Source: Cubamyces lactineus (taxonomy: Eukaryota > Basidiomycota > Agaricomycetes > Polyporales > Polyporaceae). From it: a DNA stretch of 64,000 bases. Position 1 is the stretch's first letter; each line of letters opens with the position of its first letter. Where the stretch lies: positions 1 through 64,000 of the forward strand of contig JACDTU010000037.1 in NCBI GenBank assembly GCA_022376465.1, given 5' to 3'. A program made the position numbers and the translations under genes. The notes beneath the pieces were generated by a model. The model did no database searches and was not told the DNA's origin. It saw only the letters and a list, made by a program, of their open reading frames with translations. Of the stretch, positions 1 through 10,727 are shown one piece after another.

Positions 1-500
1 GTACCAGTGCCCCGGGATGCCAGACTTCGCTGAGGCTAAAGTAGAAGGTCCAGGCCCGCGCGCTGGTATTATCATGAAGAATGGAGTTCAAAGTGAACTG
101 GCTGGGATGAGTCTGGGTGTGGCCTCAGTGATGTGATGACGGGAGAGCGACAATGAGTTTGAACTAGGCTGGCGCCAATATCGCATGCTCTTAGTCCATG
201 TATGGAGCTTAATGTGATTTTCCATTGTACAACGTAGACGGAACCGTACTCCATGGGCTCCAAGTGCCACTGAGGTCAAGGAGGTTCTGGTAGGCGACTG
301 ATGCCACTGCCAGCCGAGCCTTCAAGGCCTGAAGAGATCTCCGGAAGCAGTGTAGTATAAGTGAAGCCTCATAGATGGGGTAGCGTTCTTCGTAGGCACC
401 GGGTCTGGAAAATATAGGGGGGCCTTAGGCTGCTCTGTGCTGCGGCAGAGCGGCGACGACTCGGGCTCGCTGAGAAGAGGATTCACAGTCTTGCACGCTT
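1..500. other. Intergenic, nothing recognised
   Basis: No ORF with a recognisable motif on either strand. The open stretches here are short and have no family features. The segment lies upstream of the first FunK1 kinase gene. Confidence 0.5.
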
Positions 501-526
501 GGTGGCAGTGCGTTGGCCCTAACCCT
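501..526 (+). promoter_or_regulatory. Conserved distal FunK1 upstream box (copy 1)
   Basis: GGTGGCAGTGC, a 5 nt spacer (GTTGG), then CCCTAACCCT. The same two blocks with the same 5 nt spacing stand before three other FunK1 genes in the window. Here the box ends 462 nt before the ATG at 988. The second block is one and two-thirds units of the fungal telomere repeat CCCTAA. A regulatory role is inferred only from conserved sequence and distance. Confidence 0.6.
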
Positions 527-775
527 GGCCATTCGACCTACTCCCTTGTCGGCACGAGGATATGCAAGTGTCCCAGCCTGTCTGTTGGTAATTCATACTG
601 AAAATCCACCATCTACGTTTAACCAGCATGTTTTGATTCCAAGTACTGTGTATATGACCAACGCACGAAGAACAGGCATTGCGGCAAGCCATGGCTGTCG
701 GCGCTTGATTCGGCGCGCGCCTGTTGCCGACACGGCACGCGGTCAAACCATGCGCGCTTCGTATGCAACATCTTA

Positions 776-945
776 GCCACATACCACCATCGCCCATTGT
801 CGCGCCTCCCATCCCATTGTTCCCCATCCCGGTACGTGACTCAGAATAATGTGTGACGCGTCGGAGTCTAAGCCATGGCTAAAGCGTGTCATTTGACTCG
901 CGTCTCTCTAGCCACAACCCCCATCCAACCCCCATATAAGCAACC
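776..945 (+). promoter_or_regulatory. Proximal promoter of FunK1 gene 1 with TATA box
   Basis: TATAAG at 935-940, 53 nt before the ATG. It sits in a block almost identical to those before the paralogues at 5595 and 10728, which includes GCCATGGCTAAAGCGTGTCA and a C-rich run just before the TATA box. The predicted 5' UTR is only about 20 nt. Near-identity of the block in three genes shows recent duplication, selection, or both. Confidence 0.65.
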
Positions 946-987
946 TACTGCCGGTAAGTCACTTCGCCATCCTCCTTCCTCTCCATC

Positions 988-3712
988 ATGCCGCTCTCTA
1001 ACGCGGTAAGCACTCCTATAGCCTTTGGAAGAAGCACTTCTCGCAACGGTTGCCACTTCAAAGGAATCAAGTCTCTTGGTGCGAGATTCGCTACGCTTGG
1101 TCAAGTTCGCCTCGCAGCTGTAGAAGACATGGCGCACAGGGCAGTCCGCATGGAAGTCGCAGACTTCCAAGACACCTTCTTCCCTCTACCTGACGGTATA
1201 ACGACCGACCAGCATCCGCAATGGCCTGCCGACGTCTTCAACGGGCTGGCTGCGGGTGGCAAGCTCACTGAGCAGGACATTCAGGTGCGATTCGTATGTA
1301 TCCTCCGTTATGCCAGCTTACGCGACGCGCCACTCATCGATACGTGTAGGTGACCGCAGTCAACGACAACGACCTCATGCCAGGTTTGAAGATGTCCATC
1401 TCATCCGAGAAGCCTGACGTTACGGACATGGGCGCGTTCAAGCAGAAGCCAGACGCGGCTATATTCAAAGCCAACTCGGTACCCACCGATGGGCGCCCAC
1501 ACTGGGCGGACCAACTCGTGACTGTCGAGTTCAAACGTAACTACCCTAGCCAAGACCCCTTCGATGATTGGAAGGACGATGGGTTCGACTCGGATGCAGA
1601 GACACGGAAAGCAGTCCGAGGGCAGCTCATCGACTACGCCGAGCTCGTATTCCGTGTCCAGCATCGCACCGCTCTCTTCATGATTCTCGTCATCAATCGC
1701 AATGTCCGCGTCCTTCGCTGGGATCGATCTGGCACCGTCGTCACGCGCGCCTTCGACTACGTTGATCAGCCTCAAGTCCTGTGCGAGATCTTGTGGCGCA
1801 TGTCACTGCTCTCCGACGAGCAGCTCGGGATGGACACCAGTGCGACTAGGCTTCATCCTGGCGACACGGATTACAACCTTATGGATTTCCTGGCTTCGGA
1901 ATCCCCAAACGACATTGCGAGCGAGGAACACGTGCTGGAGCCAGATGAACGCAGGAGGAAAGACCCCGTCTTCACGCATGTCCGCCAGAAGTTCCGGGAG
2001 GCTGTCGACCCCAAATGGCCTCGCTATCGCGTTGAGGTACCGGACGGCGACGGCGTTCGTACCTTCCTCATTGGCGGCCCGCTCTTCTACGCCCATGGGA
2101 TGGCTTGCCGTGGTACGAAGGGGTATGTAGCTTGGGATACCAAGGCCATGCGGTTTGCTTGGTTGAAGGATGCCTGGCGTCTCGATTACGAGCGTATGGA
2201 CTCAGAAGGAGTCATACTCAGCAAGCTCAACGCGAATGGTGTCATGAACGTTCCGACGCTCGTCTGTCATGGCGATATCCGAGATCAGAAGACGCGCACG
2301 CCCGATATCTGGGAATCACAACAACCTGTCCGTCCAGTCACCCCTACCCAGACAGCCACTTCTCTCTCTCCGTCGCCTACCCTGGTCGACCCGTCCCCTT
2401 CCGCATCCTCCTCAACATCTCTGAAGCGTACCCTGTTCGACGTGGAGGCTGACGAAACATGCGATGGCGAGGAAGAGTACACGCTTCGACGGCACGCTCA
2501 CTATCGAATTGTTGTCGAAGAGGTCGCCAAACCACTATGCGAGTTTCTCAGTGGTCAACACCTTGTATCTGTCATCATGGATTGCGTTGAAGGTACGTCG
2601 TAGCATTCATTGACGGCTCTGCGATGTTGACATTATGCACAGCACACAGAGATGCCGTGACTAAAGCCAACGTTGTTCATCGCGACGTGAGCGGCGGCAA
2701 CATCCTCATCCTCCCGAAGGTGGTGCACGACGAGGCGGATGGCAGCGTCTCCGTTACGTGGAAGGGGCTACTTACGGACTGGGAGCTGTCCAAGCCTATC
2801 CATGAAGCTGAGCCCCTTCTTCGTCCGCGTCAGCCGCCAAGGACGGTATGTGTTGGAATTCTAAGTTGTGGTATGTCGCTGACGGACCGCATCGCTTCAC
2901 AGGGAACGTGGCAATTCCTCTCCGTTGGCATGCTTACGGAAAACCCCAAGACGGTAGAGATTCCCGACGAGCTCGAATCGTACCTCCACGTTCTCCTCTA
3001 CTTCTCCGTCCGCTACCTCCACTCCGATTGCCAGGACCCGGCCGAGTTCATCGAGAGCTACTTCGATTCCTACACGCTTCAAGGTGGTGTCTACAAGTGC
3101 GGCGCTCGAAAACGGGAAGTCATCAAGATCGCTGGCAAGCTGACGGTCGGGGACGGTGTACCGCTCACCTTCAACTCCCCTCTGGACTACATTTTCCGCA
3201 CCCTCCTTCCCTTATTCAAGGCACATTATAAGGCTAAGGACTACCTGAGGCTGAAGGACGTTGTATCAAAATCACCATTCAGAAACATCCGGCCCATGCC
3301 TTCCCCTGCACCTCCTCCACCCTCTGCTGTCCCTGGGGCTCGACGCAACGCTGGCGGTATAGCTGCCCTCAAGGCACTTGCAGGAGGAAAGGTGACACTG
3401 CCAGCTCCAGATGATGACGCTCCAACTCCCGAGGAGAAGAAATGCGCAGCGCTTCTCGAGACGCATGACTTCGTGCTTGGAATCCTCGCCAACGCTTACG
3501 ATGTGGACTCGGAGGAGCTGAAGTGGAGCTGCGACAAGGTCGGAGATCGCGTCCCGGACGACTACAAGCCACAAGTCCCTCTCGCGCCCCCGCGTGGCGC
3601 TTCTGCGCGTACAATGAAGCGCCGTAGGACGACGGGCGTAGCTGACGCACCAGATAGGTTCTCCAGCTTACCGCCACGGTTGGCGCAGTCGCATGTGCCC
3701 AAGGCGAGCTAG
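988..3712 (+). CDS. FunK1-type protein kinase, copy 1
   Basis: Four exons, join(988..1293, 1350..2592, 2643..2845, 2903..3712), 853 residues; all introns are GT-AG of 50-57 nt and the phases agree. An N-terminal FunK1-specific region comes first, including the segment around GQLIDYAELVFRVQHR. A nucleotide-binding lobe starts near residue 329 (YRVEVPDGD) with a candidate catalytic lysine in WLKDAWR (about 373). HRDVSGGN, the catalytic loop, is near 529. DWELSK stands in the position of the usual DFG motif near 562, and GTWQFLSVGM near 585. The long tail ends in ASARTMKRRR and PPRLAQS, shared with its paralogues. The predicted role is serine/threonine-type phosphorylation; substrate unknown. 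The exon-1 ATG lies 53 nt after a TATA box and is at the same place in every paralogue. Confidence 0.9.
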
Positions 3713-5111
3713 AGAAGTTGGCTCCGTTGGTTGGCTATGTTGTGTCTTCGTGCTGTGTGGCCTCGGCCACGTTTGTCCCGCATACCACCCATCTCGCCGC
3801 ATCTGTCCTCGTGCTGTACAATTGTATATCTGTCATTGTAGTTCAAGTTGCATGTCTCCGCTGTATATACCTAGTACGCTTTCGCGCATTCATAGATACC
3901 GTTATCCTTTTCAATGTACACCAGATAATACAGTGACATGCATTCGGTTTGAGGCGATATAAGCAACTTTGCAGCTCCTACACAGGTTAACGCAGGGATC
4001 CTGTTCCCGGTCTAACCACTGACCTGCCGTACGTGCCTCTTGTGTTATTGAACTCGTGAAACACACGGACTCGGACTGAGTATCCTCTCGGTTCTAATGC
4101 CAGAGCAATCTTGGGAAGGAAATGCTGGCCCGGGTTTTACGGGTCACATTCTGGTAGTATTGGTACTCAGTGCTATGGAAGCCTTGCGTCTCAGCTCGGC
4201 TGGTGATCTCAATCTACTACGGGAGCGGCGAGAGCGGTCCCTCGTACTACTTGTAGCGGACATATGCTATGTGATGGGTAAAGTACACCTCGCATCGCGC
4301 TTGTTGTGTTATCCATGAATCATCTCATCTGACGAATTCCATGGCAGCTCGCTCTCATTGGGATGACCTTCGTCTATGCTTCTGGCGACGACTCTGGCGT
4401 CTCTGCATTCTCGGATTAATGTCTGTCTGCCAACGGGACAACAGCGGCAATCGCTTCTACCCCAACTTCTCTGGAACCTGCCCATACCTCACCGCCGCCG
4501 GTGCTTACTGAGATCAGATCAGGTACCTCGGTAAGTCTTCTCTGTACTAGTGACTTCTATAATGCCTCGATCGTGGTCGCAGCCTAACCTACATACCTAT
4601 GCAATTCAGACTTCCGATGCTGAGCAGGCGCCCTCGTGATTCGGCTCAGGCGGTGGGTTCTCGAACGTGTTCTCGCGGCCATCGTGACAAGCCCGCGGTG
4701 AACACGTATCTGAGCAAATACGTCCCTCCGTACGGGATGGCGTGTACAATCGTCCCGGGCGAGGATACCCGGACGTTGCTGCCAATGGGTACGTCGAGCC
4801 CCTATTTGGCTGAGCAAAGTGCTCACTATAGTTCCCGCATGGACACGGGATGGATATCGGTGTTAGAGCGCGGTCACTGGGTCGAAGCGTCGGAAGGAGC
4901 CTACAAGTATGGACAGTGCTCTAGCTCCCGGCGAGGAGCTTGTCATCAGACAAGTACCACCATGAGAGATCTCCGACAGCGAGTGAAAGATATTGCCCCA
5001 TGTAAAAAGGGAGAAGATGTGATGATTACAGGGGCATGAGAGCCAACGATGTCTGCATAGTACTAGTGCTGCAGGAGGCAGCAACCTGAGGAATCGAGCA
5101 TCAGCCCATTG
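3713..5111. other. Intergenic after FunK1 copy 1
   Basis: No gene supported. The first 450 nt or so (to about 4100) match the 3' flank of copy 2 (about 8291-8680) with scattered differences, for example around GGTCTAACCACT and GAGTATC. This shows that the duplicated unit reaches beyond the stop codon. The remainder has only short ORFs without family features. Confidence 0.5.
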
Positions 5112-5137
5112 GGTGGCAGTGCATTTGCCCTAACCCT
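5112..5137 (+). promoter_or_regulatory. Conserved distal FunK1 upstream box (copy 2)
   Basis: GGTGGCAGTGC, spacer ATTTG, then CCCTAACCCT; it ends 458 nt before the ATG at 5595. Same layout as at 501, 10246 and 34559. Confidence 0.6.
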
Positions 5138-5541
5138 GACTGTCCGGCTTACCTACTACCAAGTGTCTCTGCCTGGCGTCCGCGTCAGACTGTTGGCTGG
5201 CTTTATACGAGACTTGTATCTCACGGATTTAATCTTGTGTGCATACCAAGAGTTGGGGTTTCACTGGCGTGGATGTGATGGGAGAATGACGAAGAATCGC
5301 CGCAGCAAGCCATGGCTTTTGGCGCTTGGATGGGCGGGCGCCCGTTGCCCTGTTGCCGCTCGGCATGCGGCCAGAACCACGCGCGCGTCGCGTTCAACAT
5401 CTTAGCCGCATACCACCATCGCCCATTGTCGCGCCTCCCATCCCATTGTTCCCCATCCCGGTACGCGTCGGAGTCTGAGCCATGGCTAAAGCGTGTCATT
5501 TGACTCGCGTCTCTCTAGCCACAACCCCCATCCAACCCCCA

Positions 5542-5547
5542 TATAAG
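5542..5547 (+). promoter_or_regulatory. TATA box of FunK1 copy 2
   Basis: TATAAG 53 nt before the ATG, the same distance as in copies 1 and 3, with the same C-rich run in front. Confidence 0.65.
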
Positions 5548-5594
5548 CATCCCATTCCCAGTAAGCCAATTCGACCTCATCTTTCCTCTCCACC

Positions 5595-8290
5595 ATGCCG
5601 CTCTCTAACGCGGTAAGCACTCCTATAGCATTTGGAAGAAGCGCCGTTTGCCACGGTCGTTCCTTCAAAGGATTCAATTCTATTGGAGCGGAATTTGCTA
5701 CGCTCGGTCAAGTCCGTCTCGCAGCTGTAGAAGATATGGCGCACAAGGCAGTCCGCATGGAAGTCGCAGACTTCCAAGACTCCTTCTTCCCTCTACCTGA
5801 TGGTATAACGACCGAACAGCATCCGCAATGGCCTGCCGACGTCTTCAACGGTCTGGCCACTGGCGACAAGCTCACCGAGGAGGAGATTCAAGCATGCTTC
5901 GTACGTTTCGCTTGCCGTACTAGACACTTCGACGTGCCACTCATTCTGCATGTAGGTCAAGGTAGTCAACGATAACAATCTCTTGCCAGGCATGAAGATG
6001 TCCGCCTCATCTGAGAAGCCTGACGTTACAGACATAGGCGACTTCAAACAGAAGCCGGACGCGGCTATATTCAAAGCCGACTCGGTACCCACCGATGGGC
6101 GCCCGCACTGGGCGGACCAACTCGTGACTGTCGAGTTCAAACATAACTACCCTAGCCAAGATCCCTTCGATGATCGGAAAGACGATGGGTTCGACTCGGA
6201 CGCAGAGACACGGAAAGAAGTACGAGGGCAGCTCATCGACTACGCCGAGCTCGTATTCCGTGTCCAGCATCGCACTGCCCTCTTCATGATCCTCGTCATC
6301 AATCGCAACGTCCGCGTCCTTCGCTGGGATCGATCTGGCACCGTCGTCATGCGGGCCTTCGACTACGTGGATCAGCCTCAAGTCTTGTGCGAGATCCTGT
6401 GGCGCATGTCCCTACTCTCCGACGAGCAGCTTGGGATGGACATCAGCGCAACCCGGCTTCATCCTAGCGACACGGATTACAAGCTCATGGACTTCTTAAC
6501 GTGCAAATCCCCGAGTGACATGGCATACGACGACGAACGCGAGCTGCTGCCATGGGAGATCAAGACAGAGCATCCCGTCTTCACGTATGTGCGCGACATG
6601 TTCCGCAAGGCGGCAGATTCGAACTGGCCTCATTATCGCGTCGAGGTGCCCGATGGTGACACGACGCGGTTTTTCCTGGTTGGCAAACCTTCCTTCTATG
6701 CTCAGGGGATGGCATGTCGTGGGACAAAGGGCTTCGTTGCTTGGGACATCAAGGCCGAGCGGTTTGTGTGGTTGAAGGATGCATGGCGCCTCGACTACGA
6801 CCGTATGGATCAGGAGGGGACCATTCTCAGCAGGCTTAATGCGCAGAAAGTCGCCTTCGTTCCGACTCTCGTCTGTCACGGCGACATCCGAAACCAGAAG
6901 ACTCTGACTCCAGATATATGGGAAGCGCAGCATCCTGTACCTCCTGCTGCAGCTTCCTCGGGTGCTACATCCGTCTCTGTATCAGCCACCTTGATCGACC
7001 AGCCTGCATTGTCCTCTGCGCCATCTCTCAAGCGCTCCCGGGCTGAGCTGGAAACAGAAGACACTCTCAATGGAGCAGAAGACTACACATTGAGACGACA
7101 CGCTCACTACCGAGTTGTGGTGGAAGAAGTCGCTCTTCCGCTCAAGGACTTCACCCATGGGCAGCAGCTCGTAGCAATCATCATGGATTGCGTCGAAGGT
7201 ATGTTGCGACCCCCTCACGACCATGTTATCCCGCTGACACCCTTCTAGCTCACCAGGAAGCCGTCGAGAAAGTCAATATTGTTCATCGTGACGTCAGCGG
7301 CGGCAATATCCTGATCCTTCCATCCGTGACGCCGGAACGAAAGAAGATCACCTGGAATGGACTACTTGCGGACTGGGAGTTGTCCAAGCCCATACACGAG
7401 GCCGAGCCGCTGATTCGCCCTCGTCAGCCTCCGAGAACGGTACGCTCCTATTTGGCTGGCTGATTCACATTCCTGACACTATGGTGTTGAATTATCAGGG
7501 TACTTGGCAATTCCTCTCCGTTGGCATGCTGACGGAGAACCCGAAGACCGTCGAGATCCCGGATGAGCTCGAATCGTACCTCCATGTCCTCCTCTACTTC
7601 GCTGTCCGCTACCTCCATTCCAACTGCAAGGATCCGACAAGTTTCATCGAGAACTACTTCGATTCTTACACCTACGAAGACGGTGTCTACACATGCAGCG
7701 CCAGGAAGCAGCACGTTATCAAGATATCTGGTCGATTGGAGACGGGGAATCGTGTGCCGCTAATCTTCGATTCTCCCATAGACGACATCTTTGCGCGACT
7801 CCTTCCCTTGTTCAAGGCGCACTACAAGGTCCAGGACTACCTCAAAGCGAAGGAGAAACCCGCTGTAACTGCTGGAAGCACGACTTCGCCCTTGCTTGCC
7901 CCACCGCCGGCTCTTGCACCTCTACGTAGCTCTAGCAAATTAGCTGCTCTTAGGGAGCAGATGGCGAACGAGCCAGAGCAATGTGAAGACGATGTAGACG
8001 ACGCACCGACTGTACAAGAGGAGAAGAATGCTCGACGCGTCACGAACCACAATGTGATGCTCCTGACCCTTGATAAAGCTCAAGCCCAGACGGATCGGTG
8101 GCACAAGACGGACAAGGTTGGCGATCGCGTCCCAGAGGACTACAAGCCACAAGTCCCCCTCGCGAACGCACGAGGCGCTTCTGCGCGTACGATGAAGCGC
8201 CGTAGGACGACGGGCGTAGCTGACGCACCGGATAGGTTCTTCAGCTTACCGCCACGGTTGACGCAGTCGCATGTGCCCAAGGCGAGCTAG
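5595..8290 (+). CDS. FunK1-type protein kinase, copy 2
   Basis: Four exons, join(5595..5900, 5956..7198, 7249..7439, 7499..8290), 843 residues. Exon 1 is 306 nt as in copies 1, 3 and 5, and exon 2 is 1243 nt as in copy 1. Key sites are the catalytic loop HRDVSGGN near 528, DWELSK near 557 and GTWQF at 581. The tail region between the kinase lobe and ASARTMKRRR differs from copy 1 (proline/alanine-rich, then acidic), while the last 45 residues or so are nearly identical. The reading frame is intact, with no stop or frameshift, so it is probably functional. The close match of promoter, coding region and 3' flank to copy 1 indicates a tandem segmental duplication. Confidence 0.9.
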
Positions 8291-10245
8291 GGATGTTGGC
8301 TCCATTGGTTGGCTATGTTGTGTCTTCGGCTGTGTGTCCCCTGGTTACCCTTGCCCTGTTCGTCTTTCATCGCGATACCACCCATCTCGCCGCATCTGTT
8401 CTCGTGTCGCAAACCAGTGTATTTCTGTCATTGTAGTCGCATGTCACCATTGTATATACCTACGCTTTCGTGTATTCATAGATATCCTTCTCCCTGTTCG
8501 CCAGATCGTACGGCGCCATACATTCGATCTGAGGCGATCCGAGCAACGTTGCAGCTCCCACACAGGTCGACTATAAACTGGGATCCCGATGCCGGTCTAA
8601 CCACTAACCTTCCGTACGTGCCTCCTCGGTTATGGCACTCGTGAAATACACGCACTCGGACTGAGTATCTTCGCGGTTCTGAATATACAGATCGCTGGCT
8701 TGTAATATTGGCCCCTGGTACCGTGGAAGCCTTGCCTCCTAGCTCGGATGACACGATAGCATCTCTGTCCATTATAAAGTGAGCAGCGACCGACATCAGC
8801 CCTCGTTGACATTAAAAATATCGATTTGTTACAGTGGCTATCCTCTCACCGCCTAGTACCCTTCAACTCCGGTCGTCTAGTGTTCATGCATAGAGCGAGA
8901 TCCTGAATATGCATGATACATCTATCGGCTCAATCCCGCTCAAGTTTGACGAACGAGGACAATGGTGCATTCAGGTCGCCACTGCTCTCTTGCAAGACGC
9001 CGGGGAGTCGCTCTAAGGCACGGCTCGTAGCCGGACCAAGCTCGGGCTCGCAGCCCATCTGAAAAATGAACACGAAGCAGGGAAAGTAGTTGTGGTGGGA
9101 GTAAGTAATACTTGTAGTAGAAGACGAGCTTCGTAAGCCATCGGGGCCATTACCGTCGTGGCAGGGACTCCTCTATTATCCCCCATGTGGATAAGCATCC
9201 TTGCGCATAACGTTTCTCCAGAACGCCGTCTGACTGGTCAATGTCACTGAGGTTGTCAAACGTCGCCGGATTCATCATGGCAAGCACTGCCAGAAGACAC
9301 TTTTCGCACTCATGAAGTCGAACTTGAGAGCTTCGTTGGTCATCTGTGACATATACCAGAGCGCTTCGCGGAGTCTACGTAGTCAATCTGTCGCGCGATG
9401 AGCATGCCCGGCTACCTATCCCAACAACTAAACAGAACGTACAACCGATGATGAAGAAAATGTACAGCGCAATGCAACGGTGTTGGTGATAGAAGGGCTT
9501 CTCGGCGTATCTGAGAGTTGTCTGCAGACAACACCACACGTGTCAGCGTCATCATCGAGCGTGCCCACCTCTGTGTCAGTGTATGAGTCCTTGCGAGTAT
9601 AGCGAGGCTTCAACCTGGAGGCGAAGGTCTGTGGTCGTCCGTACATAGGACGTCTTCGGATGCGGCAGGATGCTAAGCCACCTTTCTTTCGCGTGGCTTC
9701 GTCGACATCAGGTTCTCTGATTGCGACGTACGCAGTCCAGGAGCAGGTTTGAGCAGATCGACAGTGTCGGCCTGTTGGATTTCACGCGAGTTAGCAGCAT
9801 GTGGAAATCGTAGGGTGGCCAGTTAACTCACAATCAGCCTCTATGCGTCTGCGTTCAGATCCTTCATCTAGCCCAAGCGCTTGAGGACGTCTGTGTCTCT
9901 GGCAGGTGGTGTGCCGAAGGCCTCGGTCCACCCCAGGGCTCACAAGTATAATTGTCACAGAATATCCTACAGCCGCGCGATTACTTACGGTCGTTGATAT
10001 CCTCCTGGCGTGGATCAGAGGTCTGGCACTCGTTGAGCCGCGTGCAAAATGGTGATTGTTGTCCGTGGAGTTGGCTGTGTTGGTGTATCATGGTCAGAAG
10101 GAAGTGCGTGTCCGGTTACGTGCCATGATTTTCTAACATGAGGCTATTCAGATGGCCAAACCGAGAGATCCAAGCGTCTACGCTGGTGGAGTTCCATAGT
10201 GAAGTGGGTCGGACAAAGCATGTGTCCTCGGACTCTGGCTCGTTT
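8291..10245. other. Intergenic, possibly with a decayed minus-strand gene
   Basis: To about 8680 it repeats the 3' flank of copy 1. Between about 9400 and 10070 the minus strand has coding-like pieces with splice-like junctions (for example DPRQEDINDR before a gtaagt) but also in-frame stops, so no gene model closes. I could not assign it to a family. Confidence 0.3.
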
Positions 10246-10271
10246 GGTGGCAGTGCACTGGCCCTAACCCT
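10246..10271 (+). promoter_or_regulatory. Conserved distal FunK1 upstream box (copy 3)
   Basis: GGTGGCAGTGC, spacer ACTGG, then CCCTAACCCT; it ends 457 nt before the ATG at 10728. Confidence 0.6.
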
Positions 10272-10674
10272 GATTCGACAAGGAGAACGCGTCTCAGTCT
10301 GTCCAAGTCTGTTGGCTGAACTGTTCCGAGAACGAAATCGCGTCAGTTCCATCAAGTATAAGTACCGCGATTCGAGTTAATGCTGGAGTGAACTCGTGAA
10401 GAGAACGTCGGAGAGGCGCTGCGGCAAGCCATACCTATCGGCGCTTGGTTTGGCACGCGCCCGTTGCCGACACGGCCCGCGGTCAAACCATGCGCGCTTC
10501 GCATTCAACATCTTAGCCACATACCACCATCACCCATTGTCGCGCCTCCCATCCCATTGTTCCCCATCCCGGTACGTGACTCAGAATATTGTGTGACGCG
10601 TCGGAGTCTAAGCCATGGCTAAAGCGTGTCACTTGACTCGCGTCTCTCTAGCCACAACCCCCATCCAACCCCCA

Positions 10675-10680
10675 TATAAG
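10675..10680 (+). promoter_or_regulatory. TATA box of FunK1 copy 3
   Basis: TATAAG 53 nt before the ATG, in the block shared with copies 1 and 2. Confidence 0.65.
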
Positions 10681-10727
10681 CATCCCGTTCCCAGTAAGCC
10701 AATTCGACCTCCTCTTTCCTCTCCACC